Shown: positions 22,179 through 34,800 of the stretch, piece by piece
How the letters are laid out: every line of letters starts with the position of its first letter
How positions within the stretch are numbered: position 1 is the stretch's first letter
Origin: Drosophila miranda
Taxonomy: Eukaryota > Arthropoda > Insecta > Diptera > Drosophilidae
Reading direction: 5' to 3'
DNA: 64,000 nucleotides
Assembly: GCF_003369915.1 (NCBI RefSeq)
Contig: NC_046673.1
Coordinates: forward strand, 19,335,718-19,399,717
Program-made: the position numbers and the translations under genes
Notes under the pieces: generated by a model
Told to the model about the DNA's origin: nothing
The model's database searches: none
The model's input: only the letters and a program-made list of their open reading frames with translations

Positions 22179-23341
22179 ATGAGGCGCCTGGTACGAAATT
22201 GGAATAACCAATTGTTACTTAATGCAAGTACTGGACAATGTCTTGCCGCCAAGTGCGCAAGTGGCCAGCCGGCTAGGACAGAGGCCGTCGAGCCAGATAA
22301 GAATGGATTCGGCTCCAAGTACTGCATGGGCCTGGTAGAGTAAGTTGGAATTACGTGGGCACTCGAGGATTATCTGCTGTAACTATCTCTTGTCCCTAGG
22401 AAATATGATTATGAAAACTATTTGAGCACCTTGCTGCTGCCGCGGGAACTGCGTCGAGCCGCCTTTGCCCTGCGCGCCTTTAACGTTGAGGTTTCTCGGT
22501 CAGTCAGCGGACACGTAAGTTGTGCTTGCCATTTCTTGGGTAACCATCAGCTCTAAGGGCCTTCTCTACCACTCCATAGCAAATAGAGCCGCAAATTGCA
22601 AAGCTGCGTCTCAAGTTCTGGTACGATTCCATAGACAAATGCTTCGAGCTGGACTCCCAGCAGTCTTACGTGAAGGACCAGCCAGTTCTGCGGGAATTGA
22701 AGCACGCCGTAGGGACCCGCAAGCTCAACAAAATCTATCTGCGTCGCCTGGTCACGGCCCGAGAGCGTCCGCCCAATCAGGCGTTCGAATCGATGCGGGA
22801 ACTGGAAGAATACGCTGAGCAGGCGTTTTCTTCCCTGCTTCATCTGCTGGTAGAGGTGAGCGGCGCTAAAGACCTGCAAGTCGATCATGCTGCCTCCCAT
22901 CTGGGCAAGGCTCAAGGCATAGCCACACTGTTGAGGGCCATACCACATGCGGGACGCCAGCAGGCAGTCTGTGTGCCCCTCGAAGTGCTGGTGCGGCACG
23001 GGGTCAGCCAGGAGCGCATATTGCGCAGCAAGAGTGACGACAAGGGCGTAGAGGAATGCATCTTCGAGGTGGCCAGTGCGGCCAATACACATCTGAAGTT
23101 GGCCCGGCAGCTGCACGATCAAGTGCCGCGTCCGGTGCGCAAGATCTTCCTGTCCGCCGTGGCCACCGGTGGTTACCTGGAGCGACTGCGACGCGCTGAC
23201 TTTCTGTAAGTCCTTAAGTCTATCCTATTTGTTCCTCGTCAACTTACATTTCTTTCCAGGCTTACCCACAAAGGTTGTGTGGGACGTGACACCATGCTGC
23301 CGGCCCGCCTCTTCTGGAATAGCCTGTTGAATCGATACTGA
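22179..23341 (+). CDS. sicily: NADH dehydrogenase (complex I) assembly factor 6, sicily
   Basis: Exons 22179-22339, 22400-22514, 22580-23205 and 23260-23341 join to 327 residues. The first ~30 residues are rich in Arg, Asn and Ala without acids, fitting a mitochondrial presequence ([17 protein letters not shown]). The rest is the squalene/phytoene-synthase-like fold of NDUFAF6: [27 protein letters not shown], then [12 protein letters not shown], then [20 protein letters not shown], then VFEVA-type helix [19 protein letters not shown]. The catalytic DxxxD motifs of true prenyl synthases are not kept. It is known to act early in complex I assembly, and in flies sicily loss causes neurodegeneration. 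It lies directly upstream of wisp on the same strand, as the adjacent D. melanogaster gene numbers (CG15738, CG15737) suggest. Confidence 0.92.
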
Positions 23342-24422
23342 TTATACCCCTTAGCCTCTGTCAGGAGTTAGTTATAGTTTAAATAAGCCTGAAGCCAAAT
23401 TGTTAAACTACCTAAATTTGCTATTTTGCAGCAGAAGGAGGTACTAAAAGTTCACAAAAAAGGTTAATAATAAATGAATGATTGTGAAAGGAAATGCAGT
23501 CGAACTTCTCTTTTACGAACTTCCATACAACGAAGTTTTAAGTATAACGAATTTATTTCTGCAAAAATAATTCTATATTGAGATTTGCTATATGGAAGCT
23601 CGCATAATTGAGCAATTTGCTTGAATTTTAATGTTGGCGCCAATACGGATAGAATAGACAATATATAACAATATCGATAACAGATCGCGGATGACGTTTG
23701 TGCGATATCCCCATCATTTATATTCGATGGCTTAGTTGGTTTAAAGCGGGTCGGTGCGAAAATTTTAGATTTTATAAATGTTTGATTTGATGTGGCAATT
23801 GTGTATTAGAAGAATCCCATCCCATGGAAAACGGAGCAGTGTGAACCAGACGACGACGCACAACAAGAAATAGCACCGTTTTGGCCAGGCCCGCGTAAAT
23901 GATAAATTATAAAATTCATATATTTTTGGCAAAGTAAGGGTCCGCCGGCCCAGCTCCCGCGCGCTTGTCTTTGTTTCATTCGCCTACACCGCACCTCCTA
24001 CTCCAAGCAGAATTACCGCTTAGCGTTTCTTCATTTTGTATGTAACGGCACTTTGTGGTGCCGCGTCTTTGCACACAACGCTACGGAACGAGATAGAACG
24101 ATAGAAGAAGGAGAGGAGTCAGGAAGAGGATAGACAAAACGAAAACAGTGCGTGTGCATGTGTATGTGTGTGAATGCCATTTGCAGCACACTCGAAATCT
24201 AACGGTACCCGTACGTACACTGGCGGGCGTAAAACAAGTGACGGTCGATAAAAATCAGAAAAATTATATTTTTCCTCCAAAAATCGAACAGATCTGAAAT
24301 GAAAATTATTATAATATAAAAGCAATTATAAAACACACAAAAAAAAAATATTAAAAAAAAAACAAATTATATATATGTAAAATAATTATCCACAACATAA
24401 AAAAAAAACCACAAAAAAGCAA
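23342..24422 (+). promoter_or_regulatory. Unique 5' flank of the first wisp copy, with DRE
   Basis: A perfect DRE (TATCGATA) lies at 23672-23679, and a non-repeated GC-richer stretch follows at 23930-24110. From 24330 the sequence becomes A-rich and runs into the array. This is the only place where the sequence upstream of a wisp 5' UTR is not the end of a preceding array unit. It is therefore the best candidate for the original wisp promoter and the first part of its leader. The left part (23342-23480) is the sicily 3' UTR. Confidence 0.55.
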
Positions 24423-24662
24423 GGAAAAAAATATTAAAATATATTTATTACAAAAAAAGAAAGAAAAAACTAAAATATTTTACACTTAACTTAAAAAAAA
24501 AAAAACAAAAAACCAAAAACATAGTCCTTAAGCCAACACACACAAAAAAGCAGTTCGTGCTGGGATCCCAATTTTATTCCACAAAAGAAAAGAAAGGAAA
24601 ACCACGAAACGATACCACTGCTTCTAGCCCCACCCACGGAACGAACATAAGGGATCCCCCTA

Positions 24663-27600
24663 ATGTATGCCACCCAAAGAGACGACATGAAGATCTTTGT
24701 CGCCGCAGAAGTAGCCGCCGCCGACGCTGCCACGAGCACCACTGCGACCGCTGGGTGCAGCGCACTGCCCGTGCAGCAGCAGCGAGAGTTCCGTCCTGGC
24801 TCCAATCTGAAGTACAACGGAAAATACAACAGCAAGACCTCGAATCTGCTGAGGCAGGTGACGAGCTACCACAACAGCATCACTAGCATAAATGGCCTCA
24901 ACGAGGCCGCCAGCAACACTAAAAATCAACAGCAGCAGCAACCACAGATGCTCTATACGAATCACAGTCACTCGTTGGCCAGAAAGAAATATTTTGGTAG
25001 TAACAGCAATTTACAGCAGCAGCAGCAATCATCCTACTACCAACAGCAGCAGCAACAGCAGCAAAATCTTAACAACAATAATTTGTTAATGAAAAATCAA
25101 AACATAATACAGCAACAAATGTCCGACTGCAAGCTGAGTGATGGCAATAATAACAATAATAGCCAGAAAACATCAAGCAAATGGCTGAACAACAACAACA
25201 AGAAACGCAGCTCTCCCTCCACATCCATAGAGTCGACATCGTCGTATTATCGCAGCAGTCCGGATTCCTCAACGGAGGCCTCCTCAACCACAACCACAGC
25301 GGCCACAAGTCTCTGCAGTAATAGCTCTAGCTCTACCAGTCCCAACGAGGATGCTGAGACTGGAGAAAGGGAGGGAGGGAAGCAGCTAGCAGGAGCAGCA
25401 GCATCAGGAGCAGCAGCAGCAGGAGCAAGAGCTGGAGAGAGCCTGAAGGCAGCGAGACCACCCCGGCAGCAGCCATTGAGCTTCTGGAAGACCAACTATC
25501 CACAGCAGCCCACCAATCAAATGAAGAATGTGAGTAAAGCTCCTTAAACGAGAATAAATTCCACTTTATAATTTCCATTCTCAAGCAGCAAGTGGGAATG
25601 ACTGTGGCCAGCCAGAAGGAGGCATTGGCTGTGGAACAGCAACAACAGCAACAGCAGGGACTGTCTTACGACCAGAGACGCAACTCTGGGGGTGGATATC
25701 AGCAACATCAGCAAAACTATTATCAATATTATTATCCACAGCCCAAGCAGCTGACAATAGCCTCGTTTTTGCAAAAGGAACTCCTGCCGGAAGCCAACAG
25801 CAGCAGCAACAGCAACAGCAACACCAGCAGCACCGACAAAAACAGCAGCAGCAGCAGCAACAACAACTTTGGCAGGCATCCACCAACAGGAGGAGGAGGA
25901 GGAGCAGCAGGAGCAGGGAGCGGTGGCTACCAACAGCATCGCTATAGGAATGCACAATACCTCTATCAGCATTACCAGCAGCAGGCGCAGGCGCAGCAGC
26001 AGCAGCAGCATGCCCAACAGCAGCAGCAGCAGCATGGGATTAGCACCCATTTTCGGCGTAAGCACAGCGACAATCATGGGAACAACAATAAGAAAATGCA
26101 CTACAGTGCCGAAAGCATCGTTGGCCCTCAAAAGTCCATTGAGATATTGCCCAGTAGCAATTTCAATGCAATGCACCGACGCATTCAGGGCGGGAATGGC
26201 GGGAAGAATGGATACTACCAGCATCACTACCATGCGGTGATCGGTGAGAGTGTGGGGGCGGCAACCACGCCGACCAGCTACGAGCATCAGAATCTGTACA
26301 ATCTCACCTACGTAAATGTGGATAAGGATGCCTGCAGCGAAGGAGCAGCAGCCGAAACAGGAGGAGGAAAAGCCGCAGCAGCAGCAGCTACCACAGCTCC
26401 TGGCGGTGCCCCGACAACTGTTATCTCACCGGCCGCTGGGAAACTGTCGCTGCTGTCGAAGCCAAGCATCACCCTAACAACGGCCACGTCACCGCCTGTA
26501 CTGGGCACCACCGCACCAGTGGCCATTCCTGTGGCCAGGAATATGTTTGTGCCCCCACCGCCACTGCCGTTGGCCCTGCTCTCGCCGATGGATAGCAGTG
26601 GCCACAGCCATTCGCCGGGCACAACGCCCACCAATATGATAAGCTGCGCGCAGCTGGACGAGGCCATCACAGCGGCGGCTGCCAGCGGAACGGCCACGGG
26701 CGAACAGCAGGCGCCGGCTAGCCACAGTCCCAACTTTCCTTCAGGTGTGCCGTTCCTCATTCAGCAGCAGCCGCCACCGCCACACAGCCTCAAGGGACAG
26801 CCGCCACAGCAGCTGTTCTTTCACTTTGGCGAGGCGTATGCCAATCCGGCACCTCCGCCGCCCCCGCCTGCTGGAGTGTGGCCGCATCCAAGCTCCCCCT
26901 GCTACCCACCCACTGTGTCGCCCCACAGCGTGCCTGGACACCGCTCCGTTTCGCCTACCCTGTCCTCCAACTCCTCCTCCCTTGGGAGTGAGTCCCATTG
27001 GAGTGGCAACAGCAGCCGGTGAGTCGGTCTTAAAAAACAACACGTTCTATTCTTCAAGTATAAATTCATAAAAAAGGCTGAAAGCTGCAGAAGGAGGAAG
27101 GCCGTGGGTCGTAGGGGCCTTCGAGGACCTGGAGCTGGGGAGTCTGGTACTCATTACAAAGGCCTGGCCCCGGGATAGTTTAGATAACCTTTCTATACAG
27201 AGGACACCATCACATTGGTCAGATCTGTCTCCGAGTTACCTCGACTGCGGTCGAGCCGGCCGATAACCCCCAAGCCCCCCAATCAAATCGAATTTCAATC
27301 GATAGAAATGAAAAGAAAGGGGTCTTTCAATCGAAATGCTCTTTATGCAGAATAATTTATGTGAAATAAGAAATAAGAATTAAGAATTAAGAACTTTTTT
27401 CCAAGAAAAACCATGTATTTGGGATACTGGCTTGAAATGTCCGTGAGGAAAAAGGCCCCAAGAAGCCGCGGTCTACGATTTGCCAAAGCCGGGCAATGCC
27501 AGAACTTCTCCCCTTCCTCGTCCCTTCAAGTTCTGCTGAAGTCACTGTGAGGGATTGAGAGTCTGGAGGCGTTTTTTTGCCAACCTGCCAGGGTCTCGTG

Positions 27601-29840
27601 ATACCGCTCTGCCGAGCGGTTTGCTGTCATCGCCTGTTGACATTTCTCCCCGATCCAAGTAAGCCCCAAAAATGCACGAGAAACAGAGAGAATTTTACCA
27701 CAAGCGAAAGTGAATCCTTTCTTAAAGAGTAGGCCTAGACTTGGTTATAGTTGATTCTAACGAAAGCCAAGTCAGTTAAATCAGTTTTTCTTTATTCGTT
27801 GAACTGTGCGGATCGTGTGACTAGAAAAAAGTTTTTTTTTGCCCCATTATAAACATAGATTTAAATTGTGTTTAATGTTTAGACTGACAGGTCCGTCGCT
27901 ATCCCCGTCGCAGCGCGCTGCTGCCTCAAACGCCGGAACAGCCGGACACCACCAGGCACATATGCATGGCCACAATATGAACGTCGCTGGCGCCGCTTTT
28001 AACCCATCGCTGTCGCATCATGTACCGACATCGCCAATATCCAATAACCTGCCCTGGTACGAGGTTATCCTGCCGCCAGATCGCTTCCTGACACAAGCGC
28101 GCAACATGGAGCTGACCGTGCAGCCAGAGGAACTGCTTTGCAACTCCAAATTCGACAAGCTGTCGATGCAGATATGGGAGCGCTTCCGTCGAGCCCAGCA
28201 GACCACAAGAAAATTCAAGATTAAGATGCGTCTGTGGCGCTTTCTATTGCTATGGATGATCGTGAGTACACCACAGAACACAAACGCATTTGAAATTACA
28301 ATGTTCTACCAATTTTTTAGCCCATGTTTGCCAAGTATCGCATTTGGCTGGTGGGCTCGACCATCACTGGCTTTGGCACGGATACATCCGACGTTGATAT
28401 GTGCCTGGTGGGCGGGCCACCGCATTTGCATTCGCATCATCAGCAGCACCATTATCAGCAGCACCAGCATCATGGGCAGAATGCACATCCCTATCAACAC
28501 CAGAATGAGAAGCGTGCGGAAGCCTTGATAATTCTGAATCTGTTCCAGTCTGTGCTCAAGAAGACAGGTAAGTAAACACCCACAACAGCAGCGGTGGCAG
28601 CAGCAGTCTCTAAGAAAGTGTGTCCTTTTGTAGCTATCTTTCGTGATTTCAATTTGATTGAGGCGCGTGTTCCAATATTGCGCTTCAGGGATATACTTAA
28701 TGCGATTGAAGTTGATTTGAATTTTAATAATTGCGTGGGAATCATGAACACCTATCTGTTACAACTGTATGCACAGCGTAAGTCACACCCACAATAGATG
28801 GTACACCTTTAATGGCTCTTTTGGTCCTTTAGTTGATTGGCGCACACGTCCTTTGGTTGTTGTGGTGAAGCTATGGGCCCAATATCATGACATAAACGAT
28901 GCCAAACGCATGACCATTTCCAGCTACTCGCTGGTATTGATGGTCCTACACTATCTACAGTATGGCTGCACCCCCCACGTGCTGCCCTGTTTGCACACAC
29001 TCTATCCGGAAAAGTTTCAGCTCGGGCAACAGGATTGCTTCGATTTGAACCTGATCGAAACCATCGATCCGTATCCCACACAAAACCATCAGACGCTCGG
29101 AGAGCTGTTTCTAGGATTCTTCAAGTACTACAGCTACTTTGAGTGAGTTGTGTGATCGATGCTTGTTTTGGAAATGTCATATGTATTATCTGTGCTTTTG
29201 GGTTTCTTTTAGCTTTCGCAACCATGCCATTTCGGTGCGCACCGGCGGCGTTCTGCCAGTGTCTGCCTGTCGCCTGGCCAAGAGCTGTAAAAATGATGCT
29301 TACCAGTGGAAGGAGCTGAATATTGAGGAGCCATTCGATCTATCGAACACGGCACGTTCTGTCTACGATTTTGCCACATTTGAGCGTGTCAAGGCCACCT
29401 TCGGGGCCTCAGCCCGTGCCCTGGAACACACGCTGGATATTAACTCGGTGTTTAGTCCCCATTTTTTGGAAAACCAATTTGCAAATCAGCCACAATATAG
29501 CCATGGCCATGCCCAGGGCCAGTCACGCGGAGGAGGAGGAGGAGGAGGAGCTGGAGGATCCACCTCTGCTGCTACTGCAGCTGGCAGAAACAACAACATC
29601 AACACCAACATGTCGCCGACCTCTGGGTGGGTATATAATCGTAATGGGATGTGTCCCATCCATGGCCGGCCACTCGGCGGAGGAGGATCTGCAGCTGGAG
29701 CTCGCAATAGAAACGGGAATAAAAAAAACAAAAATATCTCGCCGATAACTGTGGCGGAATGTAACCGTAATGTGATACGTCCCGTTATTGTTGCCAATGT
29801 TATTGTGAATGGTATACCTACACGTTATATTTTCAAGTAA
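24663..29840 (+). CDS. wisp: wispy copy 1, GLD2-type cytoplasmic poly(A) polymerase, intact
   Basis: Exons 24663-25529, 25589-27018, 27883-28261, 28321-28567, 28634-28777, 28833-29142 and 29213-29840 agree in phase and give 1334 residues, close to D. melanogaster Wisp (~1370). Residues 1-830 are disordered, rich in Gln, Asn, Ser and Pro. The polymerase core is complete: LVGSTITGFGTDTSDVDMCL with catalytic Asp916 and Asp918, third Asp1002 in IEVDLNF, central domain WRTRPLVVVVKLWAQYHDIN, and PAP-associated segment LGELFLGFFKYYSYFDFRNH. No RNA-binding domain is seen, as in GLD2 enzymes, which are recruited by partner proteins. Wisp extends mRNA poly(A) tails in late oogenesis and at egg activation. 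A poly(A) signal lies at 30612-30617. Unlike copies 2-4 it reads LLWMIPMFAKY where they read LRWIPLFAKY. It alone keeps the original upstream DNA. Confidence 0.9.
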
Positions 29841-31617
29841 TTTATTTAAATGTGAAGCAAGATTTTCTAGATACTCCCAAAAGAGGATACAAAATATGTG
29901 ATATTGCAATCGATGGCAGGGTTAAAAAGCCTATATTCTTATGTTTGATGTTTGATGTTGTCTCGTCTTGTAATTAGATACTAAAGCACTCGTCCATCAG
30001 CGAACACACACAACCTTTTTTTAACACACATAAATCTCATCTTTTTGCAGATAAAAACACTTAAAAACTCTCCATAATTGGAAAAACAACAAACAACAAA
30101 CAAAATTCATGTATTTCAAAAAATTTTGTAAATTATTATTCAAAGATTTTCGGGACTCCTCAAGCAACGCAAAGCGATCTGAAAGAATTTTTGCCTCTGT
30201 GTTTCCCGCATATACTTTGAATTTTAATCGCTCATATTTCGTTAAATGTTATTTACTATTTCTTTTCTCACCACCCCTTTCATTATTTATACTGTTATAC
30301 ACAAAAATGTTAATGCAAATAATTCCAATTCCAATTATTGTAAACATACCACCACGCGGAGCCATAGCCCCGCTCCGATGGCATGTCTTACTCTTTTTTT
30401 TTTCTTTTAAATGTCATCCGAAACTGTTCCAATCCAATTATACAATTATACACAAAAACACCGAACGAAGTCTTGATTATTGGAATAACAGAGAGAAGAA
30501 GAAAGAGGAGGACCAGTACGTACCCTTCGAGGGCATACAGTCCAGAGGGCACACCTGATCAGAAGGGTCCTGTAGGGGCCTTGCAGAATGTTCTCTTAAC
30601 GTCTATGTGGCAATAAATGAGTTATTTAATTCCAAAATCTACAGAAAAACATATCATACTGGGCATTCCACTGCAGCCGCTGAATGTTGGGATCCTTTTT
30701 CGTAGTTTGATCTACATAAAGGTATGGTAATGCAAATCTATGAAGGTTTCGTTGAATCCCTAAATGGTTGTACATCTCGACTGTGAATCTTATACTCTTT
30801 TTGAACACAAACCTGCCACCGATCGCTGAGAGCACACTTCTTGAAGGTCTTCGATGCGACACTCGCAGAAGGCTGTTACGCGCGGATCCACCAGGCAGGA
30901 ACGCAGACCTCCTCCGACCGAGGGGCGAAGGTGCAGGAAAGATAGATGATATTCGAGGAAAATTAAAACTGGCTCCTCCGCTGACTTCATTTGCAGGTTT
31001 CTTGAGGAGGAGTCGCCACGTTGAACATTCCTCTAAAACCGAACAATGTAGAGCTACTGAAAGTACCTCTCTCTCTTTTTTTTTAGAGATCAAACCCAAC
31101 CAAATCCAATAGAAATAGCACACATTCGTTTTTGGTTTTGTCGCAAATAAAAATTTTAATTATTTATTGAAATGTTTTTTTTTCCCGCCGAAAACAACAA
31201 TAAAATGCATTATTGAAATATAACCATTTTATTGTGTGCTTTCTTCTGGGTCCGTTACATATTTGTTTTTCTGTTTTGCATTTTCTTGTTTTTTTGTTGG
31301 GGGGTGGAACGAATCAACTTCACCTGCTCTTTTTTTATGTAGTAGAAAAAATATACCATCATCCATTCATCTATATCGTTTTAAAAACAACAATCGCATC
31401 GCACAACAGGGGTTTTTCATATTTCGTTTCGTGCAAAAACTCTGTAGTCTCTGTGTCCTCCACTCCATCCAGATCCGATTTGGTCGCTCGGTCCGGTCCG
31501 GTTAGGTCCGGTCCACACCTGTCTCTGTTCTGTTCCTGATCCTGCGGCGCTTTGTGTGGGTTGATTCGGTTCGGGTGTTTTGTAGGGTTGGTTGGGGAGG
31601 GGGGGCGGGGGGTCGTT
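29841..31617. other. 3' part of array unit 1: wisp 3' UTR and spacer
   Basis: The wisp 3' UTR runs to about 30640, ending after AATAAA at 30612. Beyond it a GC-richer block at 30650-31060 has open frames on both strands (see the minus-strand ORF entries of units 2 and 4). In this unit and unit 3 the block lacks 47 bases that units 2 and 4 have, just after the CTTCGAT at 30846-30852. The last ~470 bases (31150-31617) are T- and G-rich spacer, ending in a G-run and the GGAA junction. Confidence 0.6.
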
Positions 31618-31850
31618 GGAAAAAATATTAAAATATATTTATTACAAAAAAAGAAAGAAAAAACTAAAATATTTTACACTTAACTTAAAAAAAAAAAACA
31701 AAAAACCAAAAACATAGTCCTTAAGCCAACACACACAAAAAAGCAGTTCGTGCTGGGATCCCAATTTTATTCCACAAAAGAAAAGAAAACCACGAAACGA
31801 TACCACTGCTTCTAGCCCCACCCATGGAACGAACATAAGGGAACCCCCTA

Positions 31851-34800
31851 ATGTATGCCACCCAAAGAGACGACATGAAGATCTTTGTCGCCGCAGAAGT
31901 AGCCGCCGCCGACGCTGCCACGAGCACCACTGCCACCGCTGGGTGCAGCGCACTGCCCGTGCAGCAGCAGCGAGAATTCCGTCCTGGCTCCAATCTGAAG
32001 TACAACGGAAAATACAACAGCAAGACCTCGAATCTGCTGAGGCAGGTGACGAGCTACCACAACAGCATCACTAGCATAAATGGCCTCAACGAGGCCGCCA
32101 GCAACACTAAAAATCAACAGCAGCAGCAGCAGCAGCAGCAACCACAGATGCTCTATACGAATCACAGTCACTCGTTGGCCAGAAAGAAATATTTTGGTAG
32201 TAACAGCAATTTACAGCAGCAGCAGCAATCATCCTACTACCAACAGCAGCAGCAACAGCAGCAAAATCTTAACAACAATAATTTGTTAATGAAAAATCAA
32301 AACATAATACAGCAACAAATGTCCGGCTGCAAGCTGAGTGATGGCAATAATAACAATAATAGCCAGAAAACATCAAGCAAATGGCTCAAAAACAACAACA
32401 AGAAACGCAGCTCTCCCTCCACATCCATAGAGTCGACATCGTCGTATTATCGCAGCAGTCCGGATTCCTCAACGGAGGCCTCCTCAACCACAACCACAGC
32501 GGCCACAAGTCTCTGCAGTAATAGCTCTAGCTCTACCAGTCCCAACGAGGATGCAGAGACTGGAGAAAGGGAGGGAGGGAAGCAGCTAGCAGGAGCAGCA
32601 GCATCAGGAGCAGCAGCAGCAGGAGCTGGAGAGAGCCTGAAGGCAGCGAGACCACCCCGGCAGCAGCCATTGAGCTTCTGGAAGACCAACTATCCACAGC
32701 AGCCCACCAATCAAATGAAGAATGTGAGTAAAGCTCCTTAAACGAGAATAAATTCCACTTTATAATTTCCATTCTCAAGCAGCAAGTGGGAATGACTGTG
32801 GCCAGCCAGAAGGAGGCATTGGCTGTGGAACAGCAGCAACAGCAACAGCAGGGACTGTCCTACGACCAGAGACGCAACTCTGGGGGTGGATATCAGCAAC
32901 ATCAGCAAAACTATTATCAATATTATTATCCACAGCCCAAGCAGCTGACAATAGCCTCGTTTTTGCAAAAGGAACTCCTGCCGGAAGCCAACAGCAGCAG
33001 CAACAGCAACAGCAGCAGCACCGACAAAAACAGCAGCAACAACAACTTTGGCAGGCATCCACCAACAGGAGGAGGAGGAGGAGCAGGAGCAGGGAGCGGT
33101 GGCTACCAACAGCATCGCTATAGGAATGCACAATACCTCTATCAGCATTACCAGCAGCAGGCGCAGGCGCAGGCGCAGCAGCAGCAGCAGCAGCAGCAGC
33201 ATGGGATTAGCACCCATTTTCGGCGTAAGCACAGCGACAATCATGGGAACAACAATAAGAAAATGCACTACAGTGCCGAAAGCATCGTTGGCCCTCAAAA
33301 GTCCATTGAGATATTGCCCAGTAGCAATTTCAATGCAATGCACCGACGCATTCAGGGCGGGAATGGCGGGAAGAATGGATACTACCAGCATCACTACCAT
33401 GCGGTGATCGGTGCGAGTGGGGGGGGCGGCAACCACGCCGACCAGCTACGAGCATCAGAATCTGTACAATCTCACCTACGTAAATGTGGATAAGGATGCC
33501 TGCAGCGAAGGAGCAGCAGCCGAAACAGGAGGAGGAAAAGCCGCAGCAGCAGCAGCTACCACAGCTCCTGGCAGTGGCCCGACAACTGTTATCTCACCGG
33601 CCGCTGGGAAACTGTCGCTGCTGTCGAAGCCAAGCATCACCCTTACAACGGCCACGTCACCACCTGTACTGGGCACCACCGCACCAGTGGCCATTCCTGT
33701 GGCCAGGAATATGTTTGTGCCCCCACCGCCACTGCCGTTGGCCCTGCTCTCGCCGATGGATAGCAGTGGCCACAGCCATTCGCCGGGCACAACGCCCACC
33801 AATATGATAAGCTGCGCGCAGCTGGACGAGGCCATCACAGCGGCGGCTGCCAGCGGAACGGCCACGGGCGAACAGCAGGCGCCGGCTAGCCACAGTCCCA
33901 ACTTTCCTTCAGGTGTGCCGTTCCTCATTCAGCAGCAGCCGCCACCGCCACACAGCCTCAAGGGACAGCCGCCACAGCAGCTGTTCTTTCACTTTGGCGA
34001 GGCGTATGCCAATCCGGCACCTCCGCCGCCCCCGCCTGCTGGAGTGTGGCCGCATCCAAGCTCCCCCTGCTACCCACCCACTGTGTCGCCCCACAGCGTG
34101 CCTGGACACCGCTCCGTTTCGCCTACCCTGTCCTCCAACTCCTCCTCCCTTGGGAGTGAGTCCCATTGGAGTGGCAACAGCAGCCGGTGAGTCGGTCTTA
34201 AAAAACAACACGTTCTATTCTTCAAGTATAAATTCATAAGAAAGGCTGAAAGCTGCAGAAGGAGGAAGGCCGTGGGTCGTAGGGGCCTTCGAGGACCTGG
34301 AGCTGGAGAGTCTGGTACTCATTACAAAGGCCTGGCCCCGGGATAGTTTAGATAACCTTTCTATACAGAGGACACCATCACATTGGTCAGATCTGTCTCC
34401 GAGTTACCTCGACTGCGGTCGAGCCGGCCGATAACCCCCAAGCCTCGCTAATCAAATCGAATTTCAATCGATAGAAATGAAAAGAAAGGGGTCTTTCAAT
34501 CGAAATGCTCTTTATGCAGAATAATTTATGTGAAATAAGAAATAAGAATTAAGAACTTTTTTCCAAGAAAAACCATGTATTTGGGATACTATTGCGAATC
34601 AATTTGTAGTCGAGTGAACGCTTGGTATAAATGTTTAAGGCCAGAATCGATTGGCGGTACCCGATTCAGGTTATGTTAGGTTATAGTGAAAGCTCGGAAG
34701 AATTCCCATCCCTGGCTTGAAATGTCCGTGAGGAAAAAGGCCCCAAGAAGCCGCGGTCTACGATTTGCCAAAGCCGGGCAATGCCAGAACTTCTCCCCTT

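Noticed and set aside
24557-24886. ORFs in other frames over the wisp start region
   Set aside because: Low-complexity Arg/Ser-rich translations overlapping the true exon 1; no independent start context or family similarity.
25544-26287. Long minus-strand ORFs opposite the wisp Q-rich exons (also 32738-33436, 39623-40372, 46928-47677)
   Set aside because: They are rich in Leu and Cys because they are the complement of CAG repeats; they recur in each unit only as shadows of the coding strand.
24663-29840. Assignment of the amplified gene to Trf4-1 or to autosomal Gld2
   Set aside because: The core reads LVGSTITGFGTDTSDVDMCL, which is GLD2-type rather than Trf4-type, and position next to sicily with a very long Q-rich N-terminus fits wisp better than testis Gld2.
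30109-30558. 149-residue plus-strand ORF downstream of wisp copy 1 (and equivalents in other units)
   Set aside because: It lies within the wisp 3' UTR, changes frame between units through small indels, and resembles no family.
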